A program made the translations under genes and the position numbers. Shown here piece by piece: positions 1 to 4,832 of a stretch of 7,803 nt of DNA. How positions within the stretch are numbered: the first letter of the stretch is position 1; each line of letters starts with the position of its first letter. Source of the stretch: CAYTSW01 sp964440605 (GTDB taxonomy: Bacteria > Planctomycetota > Phycisphaerae > Phycisphaerales > UBA1924); the NCBI GenBank assembly GCA_964440605.1, contig CAYTSW010000127.1, positions 1 to 7,803 on the forward strand, in the 5' to 3' direction. Under the pieces are notes generated by a model, which was not told the origin of the DNA, did no database searches, and saw nothing but the letters and a program-made list of their open reading frames with translations.

Positions 1-594
1 ACGCCTCCGCGCGAAGGTGAGTCCACGAACGCCGACGAACCCGGGCAGAGTCCGACGGGCGATCCCGCCCCCGACCCGGAGCCCCACGCCGGCGAACCGG
101 CCCACACGCCTCCCGAGCGTCAGGCTCTACGCCTGTTCTTGGTCGACGTGCAGTTCGACGGTGTTGTGCTGCCCGGAAGTGTCGTGGAGTGGTTGATCGA
201 GAAACTCGAGGAACTGGCTCGCCCCGCGGGCGTCACGAAGGGCGAACTCAGGGTCACCTTCGTCGATGATTCACGCATGACCCGCGAGCACAAGCGGCTC
301 ATGCTCGTCGACTCCACGACCGACGTGATGTGCATCGACTTCGGGGATGGCGGATTCGACCAGATCCGAGGCGTCGATGCCGACCTGCTCGTCTGTGTGG
401 ACGAAGCACGCCGCCAGGCTGAAGCGCGCAAGATCCCGCTCGAGCACGAGCTGCTGCTCTACTGCCTGCACGGTCTGCTGCACTGCCTCGACTACGACGA
501 CACGACGGACGCCGGCTATCAGCGGATGCACGCTCGTGAGGATGAGTTGCTGCGCGCGGTCGGGCTGCCCGCGATGTTCCGAGGTGAGTCGTGA
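1..594 (+). CDS. ybeY: YbeY-type endoribonuclease / rRNA maturation factor, 5' end unresolved
   Basis: YbeY proteins are metal-dependent RNases that act in 16S rRNA 3'-end maturation and 70S ribosome quality control in the cytoplasm. The family core runs from about base 139 to the stop: VTFVDDSRM, then TTDVMCIDF (for the usual PTDVLSF), DADLLVCVDEARRQAEA, and the metal-site helix HGLLHCLDYDD at bases 469-501. Counting from a TTG at 139 the core is 151 residues, the usual family length. Two usually conserved positions differ: the third ligand of H-G-x-x-H-x-x-G-x-x-H is Asp (D121), and the place of the conserved Arg before the TDV motif seems to be Met. The frame has no stop back to base 1 and no ATG or GTG before the core; only CTG 133 and TTG 139 are possible starts, neither with a good Shine-Dalgarno site. 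The extra residues are rich in Pro, Asp, Glu and Gly and have high-GC third positions, so a longer protein or a fusion to the upstream gene is possible. It overlaps the next gene by four bases. Confidence 0.88.
   Translation, partial: TPPREGESTNADEPGQSPTGDPAPDPEPHAGEPAHTPPERQALRLFLVDVQFDGVVLPGSVVEWLIEKLEELARPAGVTKGELRVTFVDDSRMTREHKRLMLVDSTTDVMCIDFGDGGFDQIRGVDADLLVCVDEARRQAEARKIPLEHELLLYCLHGLLHCLDYDDTTDAGYQRMHAREDELLRAVGLPAMFRGES
581..586 (+). promoter_or_regulatory. Ribosome-binding site for the GTG start at 591
   Basis: GAGGTG lies four bases before the GTG at 591, inside the last codons of the ybeY frame. It supports the GTG as the start of the CorC-like gene and a translational coupling in which ribosomes ending ybeY restart on the overlapping GTGA. 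Confidence 0.55.
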
Positions 595-1961
595 TCGGCT
601 CAGCCGTCCTCGCGCTGGTGGGTCTTGTCCCCGCGCTCACAGTGGTCGCGGCTCTGCGCAACGCGCTGCGCGACTTCTCGCTGCGCAAGCTCGAGACGCT
701 CGCCAAGTCGAACGGGGGCATGACGCCGCTCCAGCCGATCGTCGACGATGCGGACAACTACGCGATGTCGCTCGGTGTGCTGCGCGGGGCGATCGTCGCG
801 GCGCTGGTGGTGGCGTGCGTGATCGTCTTCGCGACCGTCGATGCCGACGCGGCGGTGCTCATCCAGCCGGGCCGACTCGTCCTGGGCGGACTGCTCGGTG
901 CGCTGCTGGTCACGGTGTTCGGCATCCTGCTGCCCACGGCGATCGCGGACTACGTTGGCGAGAAGCTGATTCACACCTTCATCTGGCTGATCAAGCTCGC
1001 GCACGCGCTCGCGCTCCCGGCGCGCCCGCTCGTCATCCTCGATGAAGCGGTCAAGCGCCTCGCGGGCGTGCACACCGTCACGGACAAGGAGGAACTCGAG
1101 GACGACCTGCTCACGGTCGCCCTCGAAGGCCAACGTGAGGGCAACCTCAACGAGTCCGAGCGCGAGATGATCGAATCCGTCATCCGCATGTCCTCCATCA
1201 CCACCGAGGAGGTGATGACGCCGCGCACCGACGTGGAGGGGCTCGAACTCACGAACGATCTCACGGCGATCAAGGCCTTCATCGAGGAGGCGGGCCACTC
1301 GCGCATCCCCGTCTACGACGGAGACCTCGACCACATCCAGGGCATCCTCTACGCCAAGGACCTGCTGCGCTTCCTCGGGCACGATCCGGGCGGCTTCGAT
1401 CTCAAGTCCATGCTCCGCAAGGCCCTGTTCGTCCCCGAGTCCCTGCCCGTCACCGAGCTGCTCGTCGAGCTCAAGGCCAAGAAGGTGCACCTGGCTATCG
1501 TGCTCGACGAGTATGGCGGCACCACCGGCCTCGTCACGCTCGAAGACGTCCTCGAGGAGATCGTGGGCGACATCCAGGACGAGTACGAGGGCGAGGAAGA
1601 CCTCCCGCCGATCATCACGGTGAGCGAGGAACACCGCGCCGCCGAGATGGAGGCCCGCGCGTCGATCCGTGATGTCAACGACGCGCTCGAGTCGTTGGGT
1701 ATCGAGCTGCCCGAGCACGACGACTACGAAACCGTCGGCGGCTACGCGCTCGCGGCGCTGGGCCACATCCCCGAAGCGGGCGAGAGCTTCCGCCAGAACG
1801 GGCACGCGGTGACCATCCTCGAAGCCGAGCCGACGCGCATCCACAAGCTGCGCATCGAGGCCATTTCGCCGGAGGACGAGTCCGACTCCGACCAGGAAGG
1901 CGACGAAACCGCTCCGACTAGCGTCACCGATGACGACGCCGAATCGCGTCTGGAGGATTGA
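591..1961 (+). CDS. HlyC/CorC-family membrane protein with paired CBS domains
   Basis: 456 residues, starting at GTG in a GTGA overlap with the ybeY stop. Domain order: hydrophobic segments at about residues 4-22, 63-82 and 96-117, with a weaker one near 128-146 (the CNNM/DUF21 region); a linker; CBS 1 from VMTPRTDVEGL (208) through GHSRIPVYDG to about 260; CBS 2 around LAIVLDEYGGTTGLVTLEDV (301-320) and EEIVGDIQDEYE; a CorC/HlyC-type C-terminal domain at about 355-425 with the typical DDYETVGGYAL and GESF; then a very acidic tail at 426-456. In this family the CBS pair binds nucleotides and the membrane part is linked to Mg2+/Co2+ efflux. The CBS and C-terminal parts are textbook. The membrane part is divergent: the usual GE(I/L)xPK stretch reads GILLPTAIAD, keeping Pro but losing Glu and Lys, so ion transport cannot be assumed. 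Next to ybeY, as corC is in many bacteria. I leave the symbol blank because the family has several paralogues. Confidence 0.92.
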   Translation: MIGSAVLALVGLVPALTVVAALRNALRDFSLRKLETLAKSNGGMTPLQPIVDDADNYAMSLGVLRGAIVAALVVACVIVFATVDADAAVLIQPGRLVLGGLLGALLVTVFGILLPTAIADYVGEKLIHTFIWLIKLAHALALPARPLVILDEAVKRLAGVHTVTDKEELEDDLLTVALEGQREGNLNESEREMIESVIRMSSITTEEVMTPRTDVEGLELTNDLTAIKAFIEEAGHSRIPVYDGDLDHIQGILYAKDLLRFLGHDPGGFDLKSMLRKALFVPESLPVTELLVELKAKKVHLAIVLDEYGGTTGLVTLEDVLEEIVGDIQDEYEGEEDLPPIITVSEEHRAAEMEARASIRDVNDALESLGIELPEHDDYETVGGYALAALGHIPEAGESFRQNGHAVTILEAEPTRIHKLRIEAISPEDESDSDQEGDETAPTSVTDDDAESRLED

Positions 1962-1965
1962 CCGG

Positions 1966-1977
1966 GGCGCCGGCGCC
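1966..1977. repeat. GC-only 12-bp palindrome after the CorC-like gene
   Basis: GGCGCCGGCGCC is its own reverse complement and starts four bases after the stop codon at 1959-1961. It has no separate loop, so it would fold poorly as a hairpin on its own. It may help stop transcription together with the hairpin at 2001-2020, or may simply reflect local GC bias. Confidence 0.4.
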
Positions 1978-2000
1978 GGGCACTCGGCCCACCCAGAGAG

Positions 2001-2020
2001 CACCGGGCGCGAGCCCGGTG
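2001..2020. terminator. Perfect hairpin between convergent genes, likely bidirectional terminator
   Basis: CACCGGGC (2001-2008), loop GCGA, and GCCCGGTG (2013-2020) form a perfect 8-bp stem closed by a GNRA-type tetraloop on the + strand. It lies 39 bases after the stop of the + gene and 10 bases after the stop of the - gene (2031-2033), the place expected for a shared terminator. No T-run follows on either side, so it is not a classical intrinsic terminator; GC-rich bacteria often use such stems without a U-tract. It could also be a dispersed palindromic repeat. Confidence 0.55.
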
Positions 2021-2030
2021 GCCCTTGGAC

Positions 2031-2756
2031 TTACCCGGCGCCCTGACCCTCGAACTCCCGCGCCCCCAGCACCTTCTTGAGCTCGTCGCGAATGCCCGTC
2101 GCCGACTCCAACTGCTTGCGGCGCGACGCCTTCATCTGCGCGCCCACCACCGGGAACGCCAGGAGGGTCAGCGGCACGTACCACGCATACGTCACCCACC
2201 ACCCGCTCGGGTAGCCCAGCCAGTACGTCCGGATCATCGAGTCCACCACGATCACGCCGGGCCAGACCGAGAGGATCAGCGCGACCCAGACGATCACCGG
2301 CGTCAGCGGCTTCATCCGGGCCTGGAAGCGGATGTCCGTCGGCCCCGCCGTCGGTTCGGTGGGCGCGGCGTCCGGGCCCGAGCCCGGGTTGTCGGGCGCC
2401 TCGGCGTTGATCGCGGAGATGAGCATCAGTCCGTCAAACGGCGCGCCGAACAGGTCCACCGCGCACGCGCCGGGCGCGACACGTCGGAAGCCAGCGAGCT
2501 TGCCTGCCCGCGAGCGCCGCTCGAGTCGGTCCATGATCGCCGAGACCGTGAGGTCCGTGCGCAGCGGGCGGAGCACCGCGGCGGGCTCGGGCGCTGCGGG
2601 AAATATCGCTTGCGGCGCTCGGTCTACACTCGCGGGCTCGCGATCGCCCCGGCGCGGCTCGTCCCCGCTTCCGGGGCCGTCTGGAGCGATGGCGCCGGTC
2701 ATGCCGTCTGTATCGCCTCGGGGGGCATCGGGCTTGGGGGCGTTGGGCTGGCTCAT
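2031..2756 (-). CDS. Unrecognised protein with two C-terminal membrane segments
   Basis: 241 residues from ATG (2754-2756) to TAA. I do not recognise the family. Residues 1-60 are low-complexity, rich in Pro, Ala, Gly and Asp, and probably disordered. Residues 61-120 look like a small folded part (LRTDLTVSAIMDRLERR, then AVDLFGAPFDGLMLISAI). A second Pro/Gly/Thr-rich linker at 120-140 leads to two membrane segments at about 152-172 and 187-205, joined by an aromatic loop containing YWLGYPSGWW. A basic, helical tail follows at 208-232. Third positions are GC-rich from the first codons, which supports this ATG, but there is no Shine-Dalgarno site before it; Met19 (bases 2700-2702) is the alternative start. 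Divergent from the gene at 2883 and convergent with the CorC-like gene, so transcribed alone. The alternating folded and disordered parts and the lack of any catalytic motif give no functional hint. Confidence 0.75.
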   Translation of the reverse strand: MSQPNAPKPDAPRGDTDGMTGAIAPDGPGSGDEPRRGDREPASVDRAPQAIFPAAPEPAAVLRPLRTDLTVSAIMDRLERRSRAGKLAGFRRVAPGACAVDLFGAPFDGLMLISAINAEAPDNPGSGPDAAPTEPTAGPTDIRFQARMKPLTPVIVWVALILSVWPGVIVVDSMIRTYWLGYPSGWWVTYAWYVPLTLLAFPVVGAQMKASRRKQLESATGIRDELKKVLGAREFEGQGAG

Positions 2757-2782
2757 GAGGTGGGCGTGGGGTAGGGTGTCAA
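2754..2782 (-). promoter_or_regulatory. Weak promoter candidate, perfect -35 box TTGACA
   Basis: On the - strand TTGACA (2777-2782) is a perfect sigma70-type -35 box. Seventeen bases on, the -10 position (2754-2759) reads CTCATG, which is poor and overlaps the start codon, so transcription from it would begin inside the annotated gene. Either the true start is Met19, or the TTGACA is coincidence. Recorded because it is the only full consensus box in this divergent gap. Confidence 0.22.
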
Positions 2783-2788
2783 TGGCTC

Positions 2789-2797
2789 AAGGAGGGG
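2789..2797 (+). promoter_or_regulatory. Strong Shine-Dalgarno site before ATG 2807
   Basis: AAGGAGGGG is among the best ribosome-binding sequences in the window and lies nine bases before an ATG at 2807, in a different frame from the gene at 2883. The frame from 2807 begins MSARAGAGVYEPAIG and remains open to a stop ending at 3022, overlapping the 2883 gene. It could serve a leader peptide, or be the true start of the downstream protein if the frame changes near 2878-2884. Confidence 0.4.
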
Positions 2798-2882
2798 CCG
2801 CTCCGGATGTCGGCACGCGCTGGCGCTGGAGTGTACGAACCCGCGATCGGCACGGCGGCCGACCCGCGGGCCCGAGGCCCCC

Positions 2883-3467
2883 TTGAGCGACGTGATCCCA
2901 GGCAACTTCCGCTTTCCTGCGCACGCCGTCGCGCGTCAGGCGCGCCCCCCGGGTGCGCACCGTGTCGCCACGCCTGCCGCCGGCGGGCTCTACCGCGCGG
3001 CGCCGGCAACGCAGCCGGATGATGACGCCAGGGCCGCCCGCGAACGCGCAGCCGCGGCTGTCGCGCGGGCCAACGCCGAGTCAGCCCAGCTCAGCGATGG
3101 CGACGCGCGGCGCATCCTTGCGCTGCGCGTTCACGCCTCCCTCGAAGGGGGCAACGCCGCCGTGCTGCGACCGGCTGCGCGACAGCGTCTCGTCCGTCTC
3201 GCGACCGACCTGGGCCTGCGCGCCTTCGATGCGCACCTGGTCATCGCGATCGCTCAGGACGCCGCCCGCCGCGGCGAGCCGATCACTGGCGAGGCGGCAA
3301 CGGCTCGGCTCCGATTGGTCGGGTCGGCGGGTGCGCCCGCCCAAGATGCGCACGGGCCGTGGGGGGCGAGCGACGGCGAAGCGCCACGCGCGGCGATCAT
3401 GGTGTGGGGCGTGCTGCTCGGCCTGGTCGGTGCCGCGATGCTCGCCGCTTGGATCGCCGGCGGCTGA
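2883..3467 (+). CDS. Unrecognised small protein with a C-terminal membrane anchor
   Basis: 194 residues from TTG (2883) to TGA. I do not recognise the family. The N-terminus, MSDVIPGNFRFP, is followed by an Ala/Pro/Arg-rich stretch (about 13-45), an Ala-rich helix (48-68), a helical part at 70-130 that seems the folded core (SDGDARRILALRVHASLEGG, VRLATDLGLRAFDAHLVIAI), a Gly/Ala linker at 145-168, and one hydrophobic segment at about 171-191 that ends three residues before the C-terminus. That arrangement fits a tail-anchored protein with its bulk in the cytoplasm. GAGG at 2874-2877, five bases upstream, supports the TTG start; GTG 2892 is an alternative. Third-position GC is high throughout this frame. 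A strong ribosome-binding site at 2789 belongs to another frame, so the real N-terminus may be longer if the frame shifts at the C-run at 2878-2882. Confidence 0.75.
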   Translation: MSDVIPGNFRFPAHAVARQARPPGAHRVATPAAGGLYRAAPATQPDDDARAARERAAAAVARANAESAQLSDGDARRILALRVHASLEGGNAAVLRPAARQRLVRLATDLGLRAFDAHLVIAIAQDAARRGEPITGEAATARLRLVGSAGAPAQDAHGPWGASDGEAPRAAIMVWGVLLGLVGAAMLAAWIAGG

Positions 3468-3475
3468 AGCCGGCG
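3455..3475 (+). terminator. Hairpin with the stop codon in its loop, possible terminator
   Basis: CGCCGGC (3455-3461) and GCCGGCG (3469-3475) form a perfect 7-bp stem around a 7-base loop that contains the TGA of the preceding gene. No U-tract follows, and the left arm also encodes Ala-Gly-Gly, so it may be incidental. If functional it would end the 2883 transcript and separate it from the peroxiredoxin gene. Confidence 0.35.
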
Positions 3476-3519
3476 CAGCATTCGACATAAGGGATTGCGA
3501 GCCGTCGTCGAGGTAATGA

Positions 3520-3547
3520 TCGACCGACGCGGTATCGGACCTAGCCT
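3520..3547 (+). promoter_or_regulatory. Weak promoter candidate for the peroxiredoxin gene
   Basis: TCGACC (3520-3525, four of six matches to TTGACA), a 16-base spacer and TAGCCT (3542-3547, three of six matches to TATAAT) would start transcription about 40 bases before the ATG at 3595. The 127-base gap must hold a promoter if the hairpin at 3455 ends the preceding transcript. The match is weak. Confidence 0.25.
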
Positions 3548-3580
3548 CTGTTCAGACGCTCGGGTCGTCCGTGCGCACGA

Positions 3581-3586
3581 GAGGAG
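3581..3586 (+). promoter_or_regulatory. Ribosome-binding site that fixes the peroxiredoxin start
   Basis: GAGGAG sits eight bases before ATG 3595. A longer reading from GTG 3571 in the same frame would place this site inside the coding region and add eight residues absent from the family, so ATG 3595 is preferred. Confidence 0.75.
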
Positions 3587-3594
3587 ATGGGATC

Positions 3595-4074
3595 ATGGCG
3601 TTGATCGAAGAGGGCAAAGAAGCCCCGATGTTCACCCTGCCGGACCAGGAGGGCGTCAAGCACGCGCTCAAGGGCTTGTTGGGCCAGCCGGTCGTGCTGT
3701 ACTTCTACCCAAAGGACGACACCAGCGGCTGCACGAAGCAGGCGTGCCAGTTCCGAGACGGCTTGGCCGACTTCCGGGACGCGGGCGTGACGGTGCTCGG
3801 CGTGTCGCCCCAGGGCGTCGACAGCAAGGCCAAGTTCGCATCCAAGCATGAGCTGAACTTCCCGATTCTCGCGGATGAGGACGCGAAGGTGTGCGAGAGG
3901 TATGGCGTGTGGCAGGAGAAGTCGATGTACGGGCGCACCTACATGGGCGTCGTGCGCACGACGTATCTGATCGACGCCTCGGGCAAGGTGGCGAAGCGGT
4001 GGGACAAGGTGAAGGTGCCGGGTCACGCCGCGGCGGTTCTGACAGCGGTAAAAGCCCTCAGCAGCAACGCCTGA
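3595..4074 (+). CDS. bcp: Thioredoxin-dependent peroxiredoxin, Bcp/PrxQ type
   Basis: 159 residues, the usual Bcp length. These cytoplasmic enzymes reduce H2O2 and organic hydroperoxides and are recycled by thioredoxin. The sequence begins MALIEEGKEAPMFTLPDQEG, typical of the AhpC/TSA fold. The active site is FYPKDDTSGCTKQACQFRD: Pro39, Thr43 and the peroxidatic Cys46, with a second Cys at 51, the five-residue spacing of atypical 2-Cys PrxQ enzymes in which both cysteines lie on the same helix. VTVLGVSPQGVDSKAKFASKHELNFPILAD (broken by no gap) and the conserved Arg121 in GVVRTTYLIDASG complete the family pattern. Cys100 is an extra cysteine. ATG 3595 is chosen because of GAGGAG eight bases upstream. 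The gene stands between an unrecognised membrane-anchored protein and a YgaP-like membrane protein, with gaps of about 100 bases or more on each side, so it is probably its own unit. No peroxide-sensor site that I can identify is visible. Confidence 0.96.
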   Translation: MALIEEGKEAPMFTLPDQEGVKHALKGLLGQPVVLYFYPKDDTSGCTKQACQFRDGLADFRDAGVTVLGVSPQGVDSKAKFASKHELNFPILADEDAKVCERYGVWQEKSMYGRTYMGVVRTTYLIDASGKVAKRWDKVKVPGHAAAVLTAVKALSSNA

Positions 4075-4099
4075 CGGTCACAAAGCGGGGATGAAGCGC

Positions 4100-4133
4100 G
4101 GTTCACGTCCGCATCAACGCCGGTTCAGGTTCA
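4100..4133 (+). repeat. Three copies of GGTTCA upstream of the YgaP-like gene
   Basis: GGTTCA occurs at 4100-4105, 4122-4127 and 4128-4133; the last two are adjacent and the first is 22 bases (about two helical turns) before the second. Could be a regulator site or chance. Confidence 0.3.
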
Positions 4134-4142
4134 GGGCCGACG

Positions 4143-4170
4143 CTCTTTGGTGACTGCATCACCAAAGGAG
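4143..4170 (+). promoter_or_regulatory. Inverted repeat overlapping the ribosome-binding site of the 4177 gene
   Basis: CTTTGGTGA (4145-4153) and TCACCAAAG (4159-4167) are perfectly complementary around the loop CTGCA. With G4168 bulged, U4144-A4169 and C4143-G4170 extend the stem, so the whole AAAGGAG ribosome-binding site (4164-4170) lies in the 3' arm. The site is six bases before ATG 4177 and fixes that start. As RNA the stem would hide the site, which fits a translational switch or thermometer; as DNA the symmetric arms could be an operator for a dimeric repressor. The repeat is seen; either role is inference. Confidence 0.6.
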
Positions 4171-4176
4171 ATTGCT

Positions 4177-4704
4177 ATGCCCCCCGTTGACGCCGCGACC
4201 AGTACACCACGCACTTCGACCCATCTGCCGCCGAGCGCCGAGCGTGTGAAGCGGCACACGCGGGAGTCGCTCAACCAGGAGCTCTTCCGGCGGACCCGCG
4301 AGCGCATCGGCTTCTATGCCAAGCATCCTGAACTCATCGACGAACGCCTCGGCGAGCTCGACCGCGAGTGGGACATCGAGCGGGCGCTGGAGACCAACGC
4401 CGCGGCGCTGTCGCTCTTCGGCACGGTGATGGGCGTCTTCCGCAAGCGGTGGCTGCTGCTGCCGCTGACGGTGACCGGCTTCCTGTTGCAGCACGGCCTT
4501 GAGGGGTACTGCCCGCCGCTGCCCGTGTTGCGCCGCCTTGGCTTCCGGACCGTGCGCGAGATCGAAGCCGAGCGCTACGCGCTCAAGGCGCTGCGGGGCG
4601 ACTTCGATCGCGTCGCACAGACGCAGCAGGGCGGAGATGAGGTGGCCGATGCCACGGGGCGGCTGGGCTACGCGGGCTCGAACGATTCGGAGGTCCGCTC
4701 ATGA
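4177..4704 (+). CDS. Small membrane protein with a YgaP-like (DUF2892) transmembrane domain
   Basis: 175 residues. After a Thr/Pro-rich N-terminus and a charged helical region (about 24-66: AERVKRHTRESLNQELFRRT, then RERIGFYAKHPELIDERLGE), the protein has REWDIERALETNAAALSL leading into two membrane segments at about 72-88 and 92-109, followed by GLEGYCPPLPVLRRLGFRT with Cys112 and VREIEAERYALKALRGDF. The ER-x-LETNAA, LLQH, CPPLPVLRRLG and REIEAER pattern is that of proteins annotated with the YgaP-like/DUF2892 domain; in E. coli YgaP this domain is attached to a rhodanese, which is absent here. The molecular function of the stand-alone form is not known to me. ATG 4177 is chosen because AAAGGAG lies six bases upstream; longer readings from TTG 4147 or GTG 4150 would translate through that site. 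Its ribosome-binding site is inside an inverted repeat. GGAGGT near its 3' end precedes an ATGA overlap with a nine-codon frame. Confidence 0.85.
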   Translation: MPPVDAATSTPRTSTHLPPSAERVKRHTRESLNQELFRRTRERIGFYAKHPELIDERLGELDREWDIERALETNAAALSLFGTVMGVFRKRWLLLPLTVTGFLLQHGLEGYCPPLPVLRRLGFRTVREIEAERYALKALRGDFDRVAQTQQGGDEVADATGRLGYAGSNDSEVRS

Positions 4705-4730
4705 GTCTCGGTCGCATTCGTGGGTGGTGA
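4701..4730 (+). other. Nine-codon frame with a strong ribosome-binding site, possible gene remnant
   Basis: ATG 4701 overlaps the stop of the YgaP-like gene as ATGA and is preceded, six bases upstream, by GGAGGT (4689-4694). The frame encodes only MSLGRIRGW before TGA. This is the start geometry of an operon gene, but no protein follows; it could be a truncated downstream gene, a very small peptide, or chance. Confidence 0.35.
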
Positions 4731-4819
4731 GCCGGAGGTAAAGGGGGCAGTTTCGGGGGTTTGCCGAGCTTTGTGAGGTCTGGAAAGCGGGCGAGGCTTG
4801 TGCGGCTGGGAAGTCGGGG

Positions 4820-4832
4820 TAAGTTCGGGGCA
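4820..4832 (+). promoter_or_regulatory. Weak candidate for a leaderless start at ATG 4832
   Basis: TAAGTT (4820-4825), 16 bases after TTGTGC (4798-4803), would place transcription initiation close to the A of ATG 4832. There is no Shine-Dalgarno site before that ATG, which fits leaderless translation, but each box matches the consensus at only three of six positions. Confidence 0.22.

Noticed and set aside
600..2003. A 467-residue open frame on the - strand opposite the CorC-like gene
   Set aside because: It is rich in Asp, Glu, His, Arg and Leu as expected for the complement of GC-rich codons, has no family motif, and the + strand protein has clear CBS domains.
2609..2629. Promoter-like TTGCGG and TACACT on the + strand
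   Set aside because: The spacing is only nine bases, and the site lies inside an opposing coding region far from any + strand start.
2025..2774. A 249-residue + strand frame opposite the two-segment membrane protein
   Set aside because: Arg/His/Pro-rich shadow without motifs; the - strand frame encodes membrane segments and ends beside a hairpin.
3494..3519. TTGCGA and TAATGA as a promoter before the peroxiredoxin gene
   Set aside because: The 13-base spacer is too short for a sigma70-type promoter.
4722..4759. A G-quadruplex upstream of the membrane-protein gene
   Set aside because: Only three runs of three or more G occur close together, so a stable four-run structure is not supported.
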